From positions 104,995 to 168,994 of the forward strand of contig NZ_BOVL01000024.1 in the NCBI RefSeq assembly GCF_019972155.1: a stretch of DNA of 64,000 nucleotides, in the 5' to 3' direction. The position numbers and the translations under genes were made by a program. Shown here one piece after another: positions 34,886 to 43,578 of this stretch; within the stretch, counting starts at the first letter, position 1; the number at the start of each line of letters is the position of its first letter. This DNA comes from Bradyrhizobium sp. RD5-C2 (GTDB taxonomy: Bacteria; Pseudomonadota; Alphaproteobacteria; Rhizobiales; Xanthobacteraceae). A model generated the notes under the pieces. The model saw nothing but the letters and a program-made list of their open reading frames with translations. It was not told where the DNA came from and made no database searches.

Positions 34886-35737
34886 TCACTTGCGGTAGCT
34901 GTAGAACCCCTGCCCGGTCTTGCGGCCGAGATGACCGGCATCGACCATCTCCTTCAAGAGCGGCGCCGGCCGGTACTTGGGATCGTTGAAGCCGGTGTAG
35001 AACACCTCCATCACCGACAGCATGGTGTCGAGCCCGATCAAATCGGCAAGCGCGAGCGGGCCGATCGGATGGTTGCAGCCGAGCTTCATGCCGGCATCGA
35101 TCTCTTCCGCGGTCGCAATGCCTTCCTGCAGCGCGAAGATCGCCTCGTTGATCATCGGGCACAGGATGCGGTTCACGGCAAAGCCCGGGCTGTTCTTCGC
35201 GGTGATCGCGACCTTGCCGACACGCTTGGCGAACGCCTCGGCCTTGGCGACCGTGTCGTCCGAGGTCTGCAGGCCGCGGATCAGTTCGAGCAGCGCCATC
35301 ACCGGCACCGGATTGAAGAAGTGCATCCCGATGAAGCGGTCGGGACGATCGGTCGAGGCCGCAAGGCGGGTGATCGAGATCGACGAGGTGTTGGTCGCGA
35401 CCAGCGCGCTCGGCTTCAGCCCTACGCAGAGATCCTTCAGGATCTTGACCTTCAGCTCCTCGTTCTCGGTGGCCGCTTCGATCACGAGATCGCAGGCGGC
35501 AAGCTTGGACTTGTCGGTCGTCGCGTTGATCCGCGCGAGCGTCGCGTCGCGATCGGCCGCCGTCATCTTCTCCTTGGACACCAGGCGATCGAGACTGGAC
35601 CCGACCGTCTTCAGGCCGCGTTGCACCGCCGCGTCCGAGATATCCACCATGGTCACGGCAAGGCCCGCCGCCGCGCAGATTTGCGCGATACCGTTGCCCA
35701 TGGTTCCGGCGCCGATGATGCCAACCGTCTCGATCAT
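34886..35737 (-). CDS. hbdA: 3-hydroxybutyryl-CoA dehydrogenase
   Basis: 283 residues, the length of stand-alone enzymes. The N-terminal Rossmann motif is VGIIGAGTMGNGIAQICAAA. The catalytic His is in GMHFFNPVPVM, with the partner Asn/Glu in KNSPGFAVNRI. The C-terminal dimerisation domain includes CNHPIGPLALADLIGLD and ends in GRKTGQGFYSY. It oxidises (S)-3-hydroxybutyryl-CoA to acetoacetyl-CoA with NAD(P) in butanoate or PHB-related metabolism. In many rhizobia it follows etfBA, but no etf genes are adjacent here. Confidence 0.95.
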   Translation of the reverse strand: MIETVGIIGAGTMGNGIAQICAAAGLAVTMVDISDAAVQRGLKTVGSSLDRLVSKEKMTAADRDATLARINATTDKSKLAACDLVIEAATENEELKVKILKDLCVGLKPSALVATNTSSISITRLAASTDRPDRFIGMHFFNPVPVMALLELIRGLQTSDDTVAKAEAFAKRVGKVAITAKNSPGFAVNRILCPMINEAIFALQEGIATAEEIDAGMKLGCNHPIGPLALADLIGLDTMLSVMEVFYTGFNDPKYRPAPLLKEMVDAGHLGRKTGQGFYSYRK

Positions 35738-35878
35738 TGTGTCTGTCCCTTCTCGTCGCTTGCGCCGCCGCGCGGCCGCATCGTCAAAAACGGCGGACCC
35801 TCAGAGGTCCGCAGATGGCGCATGCATAGCAGTCCGGCCGAACGGCCGATACAGGAGACGGCGGTATTCCGGTGAGGT

Positions 35879-36070
35879 CTATTCCGGGCGCGGCGGCATG
35901 GATCGGCGTGGCGGAACGGCGGCGCGCGGCGGCAATTGGATGCGCGGCGGCTCTGCCGCGCGCGACGGCTCGAGCACGCGGTTAAGCCGCACGATCCACC
36001 ACGCGAACCGGCCGTAGCTGCGGCGCAGCGCCGACCCAAATCCCTCGTCGATGTCCTGGTCCCGATCCAT
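35879..36070 (-). CDS. Small Pro/Arg-rich hypothetical protein
   Basis: 63 residues from ATG 36070: MDRDQDIDEGFGSALRRSYG, an aromatic patch (RFAWWIVRLNRVLEP), then a Pro/Arg-rich tail. An upstream start at 36115 is possible. No domain recognised; support is moderate. Confidence 0.45.
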   Translation of the reverse strand: MDRDQDIDEGFGSALRRSYGRFAWWIVRLNRVLEPSRAAEPPRIQLPPRAAVPPRRSMPPRPE

Positions 36071-36322
36071 GCCGCTATCGTTAACGTCGATCCTTGAAGG
36101 AACGGTGTGACGCAATCACCCGCTGCGCCAGCCACCATTAGGAATTTGGCAACCATTGGCGCGCAGGCTGAAGGCTTCGGCGCCGGTATTCTCCCGGATT
36201 GCACAGGGCAGACCCCGCGCCGCAGCATCGCCATCGCCATCGCGGCGCGACTCGCTTTTAATTGATCGAATTTTCCGCCGCGCCCGGCGACATAAGGACA
36301 TTAGACGACGAGGGCTACGCCC

Positions 36323-36472
36323 ATGCTTTCTGAAAAATTCTTTTTGGTTCTCGAGACATTGCTCAACGGCCAGACCCATTCCGACGGAAGCCCGCGTGTG
36401 GTGAGCACATCGCCCCACGTCCCGGTCAAGCTTCCGCAGGAAGGCCAGCCGGAACGCAAGCTCCCTCGCTAG
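36323..36472 (+). CDS. Tiny conserved bradyrhizobial protein (49 residues)
   Basis: It starts MLSEKFFLVLETLLN and continues with the conserved SPRVVSTSPHVPVKLP phrase. I recognise this as a frequent small protein of Bradyrhizobium and relatives with no known function. It is too short for many gene finders. No membrane segment; the N-terminal helix is amphipathic. Confidence 0.7.
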   Translation: MLSEKFFLVLETLLNGQTHSDGSPRVVSTSPHVPVKLPQEGQPERKLPR

Positions 36473-36606
36473 GCTTCGCGCCGCGAGCCGGCCTGACTGA
36501 TCGCCGCGACGCGCGGAGCCAATCCGCAGGCTCGCGCGCGTGATCCAGCTCATAGTCGGTGCAGGCGAGGCACGCTACACCACTCCCGCAACGAAGTGGT
36601 GGTGCC

Positions 36607-36822
36607 ATGGACTGCAAGCCCGACAGCAAGACCGATTTCGGGAGCATCGCCGTCGCGATCTGCGTCGCCGCCTACACTGCGATCATGCTCGCCTATCTCG
36701 CCCAGGACGATCTCGGGCTGACCGCCACGCAGACGCGCCATTTCTCGATGGTGGCTGCGCTGTTCCTGGCGCTGCCGATCGCGCTGGATTTGCTGCGCAC
36801 CGGCCCGAGCAACTCGCGCTGA
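36607..36822 (+). CDS. Small membrane protein
   Basis: 71 residues from ATG 36607. Two hydrophobic segments: FGSIAVAICVAAYTAIMLAY and FSMVAALFLALPIALDLL. The preceding in-frame extension lacks a ribosome binding site. Function unknown. Confidence 0.6.
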   Translation: MDCKPDSKTDFGSIAVAICVAAYTAIMLAYLAQDDLGLTATQTRHFSMVAALFLALPIALDLLRTGPSNSR

Positions 36823-36926
36823 CGCTGATCTCCCCTGCCGTTCACGCGCCCGCGCAACATAGCGCTAGGTGAAGCGACGCGAATCGGAGTTACTTTGCAA
36901 CTGATCACTTCGTGGGATTTGGCTGC

Positions 36927-37184
36927 ATGACCCAGCCCAGCGTCTTGGATCAGAAGATTTTGGATCAGAACATTCGCGAGCTGCAGGAGTGGCTCCGCAC
37001 TGCATGGCAGCAGCTCGCGGATCCCTCGCTCACCGCCTTCTCCCGCCGCGAGCTGCGCAACCAGATGAAGCAATGCCACGCCGATCTGCGCGTGCAGCTG
37101 CAAGCCGCTTCCAAGCAAATGCTGAGTCAGCCGGCGCCAGCGGGCAAGACATTCGTCAGACCTGAGCTTCGGATCCTCGCCTAG
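36927..37184 (+). CDS. Small soluble hypothetical protein
   Basis: 85 residues from ATG 36927. Gln/Leu-rich helices (ILDQNIRELQEWLRTAWQQL, RRELRNQMKQCHADLRVQLQ) suggest a helical bundle or coiled coil. No known family. It lies about 200 bases upstream of the CNNM/CBS gene on the same strand. Confidence 0.65.
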   Translation: MTQPSVLDQKILDQNIRELQEWLRTAWQQLADPSLTAFSRRELRNQMKQCHADLRVQLQAASKQMLSQPAPAGKTFVRPELRILA

Positions 37185-37390
37185 CCGCGTTTTCCAGCGG
37201 AACGGATTCCGGTTCAGGTGAAGGCGTCACAATTGCCAGCGCGCCAAAATGCCGCGATCTCCTGCTGCATGCGCGCCATACGCACCCTCTGCTTGTGCAG
37301 GGACGCCCGACAAGGCACAGCAAAACCGCTCCGGTATGCCTATATAGGGCGTCGCAGAGCGGCCCATGCCGCCAAACCTCAGGGACTCCC

Positions 37391-38680
37391 GTGTTATATC
37401 TGGAACTTGCGATCGTGGCGGTCTTGATCGTCGTCAACGGTCTGTTGTCGATGTCGGAGCTCGCGATCGTCTCCTCCCGTCCGGCGCGCCTCGCGGCGCT
37501 GGTCGAGAAAGGCGTCAGCGGTTCGCGCCGCGCGCTTGCGCTGGCCTCCGATCCCGGAAAGTTCCTGTCTACCGTGCAGATAGGCATCACGCTGATCGGC
37601 GTGCTGTCGGGCGCCTTCTCGGGCGCGACACTCGGCCAGCGCCTCTCACAATGGCTGTTCGAGGTTGGCGTGCCGGCCAACGTCGCCGACGCTGCCGGTG
37701 TCGGCATCGTGGTCGGCGTGATCACCTATGCCTCGCTGATCGTCGGCGAGCTTGTGCCGAAGCAGATCGCGCTGCGCGATCCCGAGGCGATCGCGGTGCG
37801 GGCCGCTCCGGCGATGACGGTGATGGCAAAATTGTCGCTGCCGGTGGTGTGGCTGCTCGACCGCTCCGGCAAATCGTTGCTGTGGCTATTGGGCCATCGC
37901 GAGGATGCGCAGGACCGTGTCAGCGAGGACGAGATCAAGACGCTGGTGGTGGAAGCCGAGAATGCCGGCGTGCTGGAGCCCGGCGAAAAGGAGATGATCG
38001 CCGGCGTGATGCGGCTTGGCGATCTGCCGGTCGGCGCCGTCATGACGCCGCGCCACGAGGTCAGCCTGATCGACCTCGCCGCGCCCGCGGCCGAGATCCT
38101 GGCGACGCTGCAGAAGAGCAGTCACTCGCGCTGCGTGGTGTTCGACGGCAACCGCGATCATGCGCTCGGGATCGTGCAGGCCAAGGACGTGCTGGACGTC
38201 TACCTCGCCGGCCAGACGCCCGACATCCGCGCGCTGACGCGCGATGCGCCGATCATTCCGGAGACCGTCGACGCCCGCGACGTGGTCGCGATCCTGCGCG
38301 ACTCCGCGGTGCATATCGGCCTGGTGCACGACGAATACGGCACCTTCCAGGGCGTCGTGACCAGCGCCGACATCCTCGAGGCCATCGTCGGCGCCTTCCA
38401 TACCGAGGAAGGCCCGGCCGAGCCCGCCTATGTCAGGCGCGACGACGGCTCCTATCTGATCTCGGGCTGGATGCCGGCGCTCGAGTTCAGCGAACTGCTC
38501 GGCATCGTGCTGCCCTCGCCGCGGCCCTACCAGACCGCCGCCGGCTTCCTGCTGCATGCGTTCGGCGCGATCCCCGACACCGGTGCGAAAACCACGGCGC
38601 AGGGCTGGGACTTCGAGATCGTCGATCTCGACGGCCGGCGCATCGACAAGGTGCTGGCGAGCAAGCAGCCGGCGGCCTGA
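37391..38680 (+). CDS. CNNM/CBS-domain transporter-like protein (HlyC/CorC family)
   Basis: 429 residues from GTG 37391, which follows AGGGA; upstream in-frame codons do not resemble the family. The CNNM membrane domain (about 1-180: LELAIVAVLIVVNGLLSMSE, VGELVPKQIALRDPE) is followed by two CBS domains (about 205-330; VMTPRHEVSLID, VHIGLVHDEYGTFQGVVTSA). A C-terminal CorC/HlyC domain (about 345-425) closes it. Members are linked to Mg2+/Co2+ efflux and were once mislabelled haemolysins. Confidence 0.92.
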   Translation: MLYLELAIVAVLIVVNGLLSMSELAIVSSRPARLAALVEKGVSGSRRALALASDPGKFLSTVQIGITLIGVLSGAFSGATLGQRLSQWLFEVGVPANVADAAGVGIVVGVITYASLIVGELVPKQIALRDPEAIAVRAAPAMTVMAKLSLPVVWLLDRSGKSLLWLLGHREDAQDRVSEDEIKTLVVEAENAGVLEPGEKEMIAGVMRLGDLPVGAVMTPRHEVSLIDLAAPAAEILATLQKSSHSRCVVFDGNRDHALGIVQAKDVLDVYLAGQTPDIRALTRDAPIIPETVDARDVVAILRDSAVHIGLVHDEYGTFQGVVTSADILEAIVGAFHTEEGPAEPAYVRRDDGSYLISGWMPALEFSELLGIVLPSPRPYQTAAGFLLHAFGAIPDTGAKTTAQGWDFEIVDLDGRRIDKVLASKQPAA

Positions 38681-38799
38681 GGTTGCCAGCCGGCCGGCCT
38701 GTTGATAACGGGCAGGACAACGAAACAGGCGACCGCGGTGTGCTATCGGCATAGCGGCAGCCCAAGCAAATCCCGCGTAACCCCCACGGAATTGATCCC

Positions 38800-39399
38800 A
38801 TGCGCCTCACCCTTGTCGGTTCCCGCCATTTCGGCGTGACGACCTTGAACATGCTGCGCGAGCACCACGTCACGCTGGTCAGGGTGGTCGTCCATGACGG
38901 CGAGGACCGGCTGGCGACAGCGGCCAGGGCGGCCGGCATCGAGGTCGTGGTCCAGGCCGATCCCAAGCTGGTGACGGCCGCCGAGATCGCGCCGGGCACC
39001 GACCTGATCGTGACCGCCCACAGCCACGCCCGGGTCAGCAAGGAAGCCCTTGCCGTGGCCAAGCTTGGCGGCATCGGGTACCACCCGTCGCTGCTGCCGC
39101 GTCACCGCGGCATCGCAGCGGTGGAATGGACCATCAAGGAAGGCGATCCGATCGCCGGCGGCAGCATCTATCACCTCGCCGACCGCATGGACGCCGGCGC
39201 GATCGCCGCGCAGGACTGGGTGTTCGTCAAGAAGGGCGAAACGGCACGCGAATTGTGGGAGCGCGCCCTGGCGCCGCTCGGGCTACGTCTGCTCGGCGAG
39301 GTCATCGACTACGGCAAGGTCAACGGCTCGCTGCCGGCCAAGCCCCAGGATGAGCAGTTTGCGACCAAGGCGCCTAACCTCAGCCCCGACAAGCACTAA
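38800..39399 (+). CDS. Formyltransferase-family protein (methionyl-tRNA formyltransferase-like)
   Basis: 199 residues. Only the N-terminal catalytic formyltransferase domain is present; the C-terminal tRNA-binding domain of true Fmt is missing. The SLLP signature is HPSLLPRHRG (residues 95-104), and the conserved Asp lies in LADRMDAGAIAAQDW. In E. coli Fmt the motif is NxHxSLLP; here the Asn is Gly93 (GYHPSLLP), while the His is kept. Either a different formyl acceptor or altered catalysis is likely. The acceptor is unknown. Confidence 0.85.
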   Translation: MRLTLVGSRHFGVTTLNMLREHHVTLVRVVVHDGEDRLATAARAAGIEVVVQADPKLVTAAEIAPGTDLIVTAHSHARVSKEALAVAKLGGIGYHPSLLPRHRGIAAVEWTIKEGDPIAGGSIYHLADRMDAGAIAAQDWVFVKKGETARELWERALAPLGLRLLGEVIDYGKVNGSLPAKPQDEQFATKAPNLSPDKH

Positions 39400-39593
39400 T
39401 CCGCAACTACGGTATCAAAATACCAGTAAATTCGAAAGAGTGAGCCAGATTCTCCGTTCCTGATCCGGAACCGAATTCACCATGATGTGTTTGAGTTCAC
39501 AGGAACATCCGACGCTCCCGCGACGCAGCAAATTTTGAACACATTGTGACAGGATAAGCCGCGTCATCACACGAAATTACAGGGATTTGATTC

Positions 39594-39953
39594 ATGCGTT
39601 CGATCCGCATTCGCGACCTGATTTTGGTCACTTCGGTCGCTTCGGCTGCCGCCCTCACCGCTGCTCCCGCCTCCGCCCAGCAGCCCTATGACGGCCTTTG
39701 GAGCGTCACTGTCGTCACCAAGACCGGCAGCTGCGAGCCGTCGTCCAGTTCGACGGTGAATGTCATCGACGGAAAGATCTCGGCGCAGGGCGCGGCGATC
39801 TCCGGCACCGTCGGCAGCGGGGGACTTGTGCGAGTCTCGATCAATGGTGCATATGCGAACGGACAACTCAGTGGCAACTCCGGATCGGGGAAGTGGAATG
39901 GGGCATCAGCTGGCGTACCGTGCAGCGGCCGATGGGAAGCGTCCCGTCAGTAA
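39594..39953 (+). CDS. Small exported protein, related in design to the next gene
   Basis: 119 residues with a signal peptide (LVTSVASAAALTAAPASAQQ). The mature domain is beta-rich: YDGLWSVTVVTKTGSCEPSS, VNVIDGKISAQGAAISGTVG, GVPCSGRWEA, with one Cys pair. It resembles small outer-envelope beta domains annotated as hypothetical in Bradyrhizobium. Its last 56 bases overlap the start region of the next gene in another frame. Confidence 0.75.
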   Translation: MRSIRIRDLILVTSVASAAALTAAPASAQQPYDGLWSVTVVTKTGSCEPSSSSTVNVIDGKISAQGAAISGTVGSGGLVRVSINGAYANGQLSGNSGSGKWNGASAGVPCSGRWEASRQ

Positions 39954-40452
39954 GATCACCAGCGTATCGAATTTCTTCGCCATCGCGCGGCGGCCAGCAT
40001 TTGCAGCCGCCGCGTTTTTCGTCACCGCATTGGCAAGCACCGCAGGCCATGCCCAGTCCAGCCCGTTTGCCGGCATGGCGGGCACCTGGTCCGGCGCCGG
40101 CTCGGTCACCCTCGACGACGGTTCCAGCGAGCGTATCCGCTGCCGTGCGACCTACCACGTCGGTGGGCCCAGGATGACCATGAGCCTTACCTGCGCCAGC
40201 GACGCCTACAAGTTCAATCTGGCGGCCGACGTGGAGGCCGAGGGTAGCGCGGTCACTGGCTCCTGGAGCGAGTCCAGCCGCAATGTCAGCGGCGATCTGC
40301 GTGGTCGCGGCGGCGGCGGCAACTTCCAGGTCGTCGCCAGCGCGCCAGGCTTCAACGCCGACATCTCGATGCGCACCGCCGGCAACAAGCAGTCCGTCAC
40401 GATCCGGGCCGACAGCCAGTTCCGCGGCGCCAACATCACGCTGACGAAGTAA
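39898..40452 (+). CDS. Exported beta-rich hypothetical protein
   Basis: 184 residues from ATG 39898, the nearest ATG in frame. The first 25 residues before the signal peptide (PAFAAAAFFVTALASTAGHA) are unusually long, so a later non-ATG start is possible. Mature part: FAGMAGTWSGAGSVTLDDGS, RIRCRATYHVGG, MTMSLTCASDAYKFN, SFRGANITLTK-type C-terminus. The ordered GTWSGAG...GxxxGxWSES pattern suggests a lipocalin-like or heparinase-like beta domain, but I cannot assign a family. Confidence 0.75.
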   Translation: MGHQLAYRAAADGKRPVSKITSVSNFFAIARRPAFAAAAFFVTALASTAGHAQSSPFAGMAGTWSGAGSVTLDDGSSERIRCRATYHVGGPRMTMSLTCASDAYKFNLAADVEAEGSAVTGSWSESSRNVSGDLRGRGGGGNFQVVASAPGFNADISMRTAGNKQSVTIRADSQFRGANITLTK

Positions 40453-40468
40453 CCGGCCTTCAGACAAC

Positions 40469-40503
40469 AACGCCCCCGGGACCCAAATCTCGGGGGCGTT
40501 TTT
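40469..40503 (+). terminator. Rho-independent terminator
   Basis: ACGCCCCCG (40470-40478) pairs with CGGGGGCGT (40491-40499), followed by TTTTT. It terminates the two exported-protein genes and faces the convergent small gene at 40521. Confidence 0.85.
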
Positions 40504-40520
40504 CATTCGCCATGCGCTCG

Positions 40521-40727
40521 CTACGCAGTGCGTGGTTTGCCAAGATTCTCGGCGGTCTGCTGGATGGTGCGGGCGATCAACAGCGCCTGATCCTTGGTGA
40601 CCGCAAAGTCGTGCACGCCTTTGTCCGTCGTCATGGAGATCACCATGATGTCCGGTTGTTGCTCCGGCCAACCAGTCGCGAACCCCGTGAGGAGCTCAGG
40701 CGCCTTTCGCATGTTGCTCTTGTTCAT
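40521..40727 (-). CDS. Small hypothetical protein downstream of ridA
   Basis: 68 residues from ATG 40727. MNKSNMRKAPELLTGFATGW is followed by PDIMVISMTTDKGVHDFAVT and a helical tail. It starts 11 bases after the ridA stop, so it is cotranscribed. No known domain. Confidence 0.65.
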   Translation of the reverse strand: MNKSNMRKAPELLTGFATGWPEQQPDIMVISMTTDKGVHDFAVTKDQALLIARTIQQTAENLGKPRTA

Positions 40728-40738
40728 CGCTGAAAGTC

Positions 40739-41137
40739 CTATGCTGCGGGAATGAATGCCGTGACCTCGATTTCGACCTTGGCGCGCTGATCGACCAGCC
40801 CGTCGATGTAAAGCAGCGTGGACGGCGGGAAATTGCGCCCGAGCGTCTCCTTCCACGCCGCACCGATACCGGCGCCCGCGGCCTCGTATTCGCTGCGGCT
40901 GGTCAGGTACCAGGTCAGGCGGACGATGTGCTCGGGACCGGCGCCGGCTTCGTTCAACAGCTTGATGATGCGCTTCAGCGCCATGCCGACCTGGGCAGCC
41001 ATCTCGGGCGCGTACTCGCCCTTCTCGTCGCCACCCGTCTGCCCTGCCAGCACGATCCATTTGCCGGGCGCGTCGAACGCGACACCGTGCGAGAAGCCGC
41101 GGGGTTTCGACCACTCGGCCGGTTGCAAGACACGCAT
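40739..41137 (-). CDS. RidA/YjgF family protein
   Basis: 132 residues, the usual length. RidA proteins are trimeric deaminases that remove reactive enamine/imine intermediates from PLP enzymes. Visible features: SHGVAFDAPGKWIVLAGQTG, LLNEAGAGPEHIVRLTWYLT and the C-terminal RAKVEIEVTAFIP. The catalytic Arg of RidA (in the xNVLxR region) is not in a canonical context here, so it may belong to a Rid subgroup with a different role. Confidence 0.9.
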   Translation of the reverse strand: MRVLQPAEWSKPRGFSHGVAFDAPGKWIVLAGQTGGDEKGEYAPEMAAQVGMALKRIIKLLNEAGAGPEHIVRLTWYLTSRSEYEAAGAGIGAAWKETLGRNFPPSTLLYIDGLVDQRAKVEIEVTAFIPAA

Positions 41138-41278
41138 GAGCAGATCCTCCTGATGTGATTAGTCCCGCCCTGCTTAGCAGAGATCACGCGGTTGGCGCAC
41201 CACGCATCGGCAGAATTGCGCGTTGCAAATTCATAGCGGCTCGCCGATACCGGGATCCCTCCTCATCTCGTTCCCGTC

Positions 41279-42154
41279 ATGGATCGCACGCCCTCAAAGA
41301 CCCGCGCAGCACTGTGGATGTCCGGTTGGCTCGCGCTGATGCTGATCGTGGCGGTGGCAGGCCGCGAGGCGACGCGCGAGGTCAACGTCTTCCAGCTGAT
41401 GGCCGTGCGCGGCGTGCTCGGCTTCGTGATGCTGTATCCGTTGATCCACATCAATGGCGGCTTTTCGATCGTGAAGACGGCACGCGTGCACGTCCACATC
41501 GCGCGCAACCTAATCCATTTCTGCGCGCAGCTTGGCTGGTTCTATGCACTGACACTGATCCCGATCGGCCAAGTGGTCGCGATCGAGTTCACGATGCCGA
41601 TCTGGACCGCGATCCTCGCGGCGGGCTTCCTCGGCGAACGCATGACATCCTGGAAGATCGTCGCAATCGTGCTTGGTCTGGTCGGCGTCATCGTGATCGT
41701 GCGGCCGGCGACCGGTGCGATCAATCCGGGCCAGCTGATCGCGCTCGGCGCGGCCATGGGCTTCGGAGTCTCGATCGTCGTGGTCAAATCGCTGACGCGA
41801 ACCGAGCAGGCGCTGACGATCATCTTCTGGATGCTGGTGGTGCAGTCGCTCGCCAGCATCGGGCCTGCGCTCTATGTCTGGACCTGGCCGCCGCTATCCA
41901 CCTGGGGCTGGCTTGCGGTAATCGCATTCTGCGGCACCTTCTCGCATTACTGCATGGCGCGCGCCCTGCTCCATGCCGATGCGACCGTCGTGATCCCGAT
42001 GGATTTCGTCCGGGTGCCGCTCACCGCGATCGTCGGGTGGCTGATTTATGCCGAGCAGCTCGACGCCTACACGGTGCTTGGCGCCGCCATGATTCTGGCC
42101 GGCAACCTCCTGAACCTGAAGCCCGGGGCAAAGCTGCCGGCGCGTGCAAGATGA
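41279..42154 (+). CDS. EamA/DMT-superfamily transporter
   Basis: 291 residues with ten predicted membrane segments in two EamA repeats. Phrases such as QLMAVRGVLGFVMLYPLI, PIGQVVAIEFTMPIWTAILA and the second-repeat PMDFVRVPLTAIVGWLIYAE are typical of drug/metabolite exporters. The substrate is unknown. A hairpin terminator follows at 42192-42215. Confidence 0.92.
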   Translation: MDRTPSKTRAALWMSGWLALMLIVAVAGREATREVNVFQLMAVRGVLGFVMLYPLIHINGGFSIVKTARVHVHIARNLIHFCAQLGWFYALTLIPIGQVVAIEFTMPIWTAILAAGFLGERMTSWKIVAIVLGLVGVIVIVRPATGAINPGQLIALGAAMGFGVSIVVVKSLTRTEQALTIIFWMLVVQSLASIGPALYVWTWPPLSTWGWLAVIAFCGTFSHYCMARALLHADATVVIPMDFVRVPLTAIVGWLIYAEQLDAYTVLGAAMILAGNLLNLKPGAKLPARAR

Positions 42155-42191
42155 CCGCCGCGCAGTGCTACACCGCTGCCGCTCGACCACA

Positions 42192-42215
42192 AAGCCCGGG
42201 GATCATCCCGGGCTT
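42192..42215. terminator. Hairpin between convergent genes
   Basis: AAGCCCGGG (42192-42200) pairs with CCCGGGCTT (42207-42215) around a six-base loop. It lies between the EamA transporter and the oppositely oriented brnA-like gene and probably terminates transcription from the plus strand. Confidence 0.6.
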
Positions 42216-42233
42216 CGTTGCTTCGAAAGTACG

Positions 42234-42479
42234 TTACTTCCCGGCGGCCTTGCGCAGCGCCGCGTTGATGCGGTCCTGCCAGCCAGGGCCGCCCTCCTGG
42301 AAATATGCCAGCACGTCCTGATCGATCCGCAGCGTGACCTGCTCCCGGACGCCGGGGACCGGGACGGCCGCAGTCTTTGGCAGTGCATCCGCGACCTTGG
42401 TGGTGGCCCGTTTGAACGCCGCCTCGGCTTCGCTACGGGCATCGTTCAGGGTTCGCGGTCGTCTCGGCTGGTCGGCCAT
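42234..42479 (-). CDS. brnA: BrnA-like antitoxin (orphan)
   Basis: 81 residues. The C-terminal half (EQVTLRIDQDVLAYFQEGGP and WQDRINAALRKA) matches the ribbon-helix-helix BrnA antitoxins of type II toxin-antitoxin systems. The first 45 residues are a variable Ala/Lys/Arg-rich region. The usual partner, a BrnT toxin gene directly upstream, is absent. Instead cysK ends three bases before this start, so the gene is expressed as part of a cysK operon. It may regulate that operon or neutralise a toxin encoded elsewhere (inference). Confidence 0.82.
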   Translation of the reverse strand: MADQPRRPRTLNDARSEAEAAFKRATTKVADALPKTAAVPVPGVREQVTLRIDQDVLAYFQEGGPGWQDRINAALRKAAGK

Positions 42480-42482
42480 GTC

Positions 42483-43457
42483 CTAGATTCCTTCAAACAG
42501 CACCGTCGAGAGATAGCGCTCCGAGAATGACGGCACAATCGCCAGGATGGTCTTGCCCGCAGCCTCCGGCCGCTTGCCGATCTGCAAGGCGGCCGCGATC
42601 GCCGCCCCTGACGAGATGCCGCCGGGAATTCCTTCGTTGCGCGCCAGCGCGCGCGCGGTCTCGATCGCGGTGGCGCTGTTGACCTTGACGATCTCGTCGA
42701 TCACCGAGCGGTCGAGGATGTCAGGGATGAAGCCCGCGCCGATGCCCTGAATCTTGTGCGGCGTATGCTGGCCGCCCGACAGCACCGGGCTCTCCTCCGG
42801 CTCCACCGCGACAACGCGCAATGACGGCTTGCGCGGCTTCAGCACCTGCCCGACGCCGGTGATGGTGCCGCCGGTGCCGACACCGGCGACGAAATAATCG
42901 ATATTGCCGCCGGTGTCGTTCCAGATCTCCTCCGCCGTGGTGCGGCGATGGATTTCGGGATTGGCGAGGTTCTTGAACTGCTGCGGCATGACGGCGTTGG
43001 GGGTCGTGCGCACGAGTTCTTCCGCGGTCGCGATCGAGCCCTTCATGCCCTGCGCCGCCGGCGTCAGCACGATCTCGGCGCCGAGGAAGGCGAGCATCCG
43101 CCGCCGTTCGATCGACATCGATTCCGGCATCACGAGCTTCAGCCGATAGCCGCGCGACGCCGCGACATAGGCAAGCGCAATGCCGGTATTGCCCGAGGTC
43201 GGTTCGATCAGCACGGTGTCGGCGTTGATGATGCCGGCCTTCTCCATCGCCACGATCATCGCCGCGCCGATGCGATCCTTCACGCTGGCCGCCGGGTTGA
43301 AGTATTCCAGCTTGGCGAGGATCGCCGCGTTGACGCCACTGGCCTGCGGCAGTCTGCGCAGCCGCACGATCGGCGTCGAGCCGATCGCATCAACGATGGA
43401 GTCAAAGACGCGGCCGCGTCCGGGTTGCACTGCACTCGTTGTCGACGGCGCGTCCAT
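42483..43457 (-). CDS. cysK: Cysteine synthase A (O-acetylserine sulfhydrylase)
   Basis: 324 residues from ATG 43457 (a TTG precedes it in frame). It makes cysteine from O-acetylserine and sulfide with PLP. The PLP Lys is Lys60 in NPAASVKDR; substrate loop TSGNTGIALA; phosphate-binding GTGGTITG; C-terminal PSFSERYLSTVLFEG is typical of CysK. Upstream, between the divergent zinc-finger-like gene and cysK, is a region with paired direct repeats that could serve regulation. Confidence 0.95.
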   Translation of the reverse strand: MDAPSTTSAVQPGRGRVFDSIVDAIGSTPIVRLRRLPQASGVNAAILAKLEYFNPAASVKDRIGAAMIVAMEKAGIINADTVLIEPTSGNTGIALAYVAASRGYRLKLVMPESMSIERRRMLAFLGAEIVLTPAAQGMKGSIATAEELVRTTPNAVMPQQFKNLANPEIHRRTTAEEIWNDTGGNIDYFVAGVGTGGTITGVGQVLKPRKPSLRVVAVEPEESPVLSGGQHTPHKIQGIGAGFIPDILDRSVIDEIVKVNSATAIETARALARNEGIPGGISSGAAIAAALQIGKRPEAAGKTILAIVPSFSERYLSTVLFEGI

Positions 43458-43578
43458 CAAACGGCTCCTGTTGCGGGATATGCTGGAAATATGCGGTCTT
43501 CTCTCATTAGAAGCAGCGCATCATGACGCGCAAGTGAGAAACCGCCGAGGTGCAGATTCGTTGCATTGCAAAAACTAG

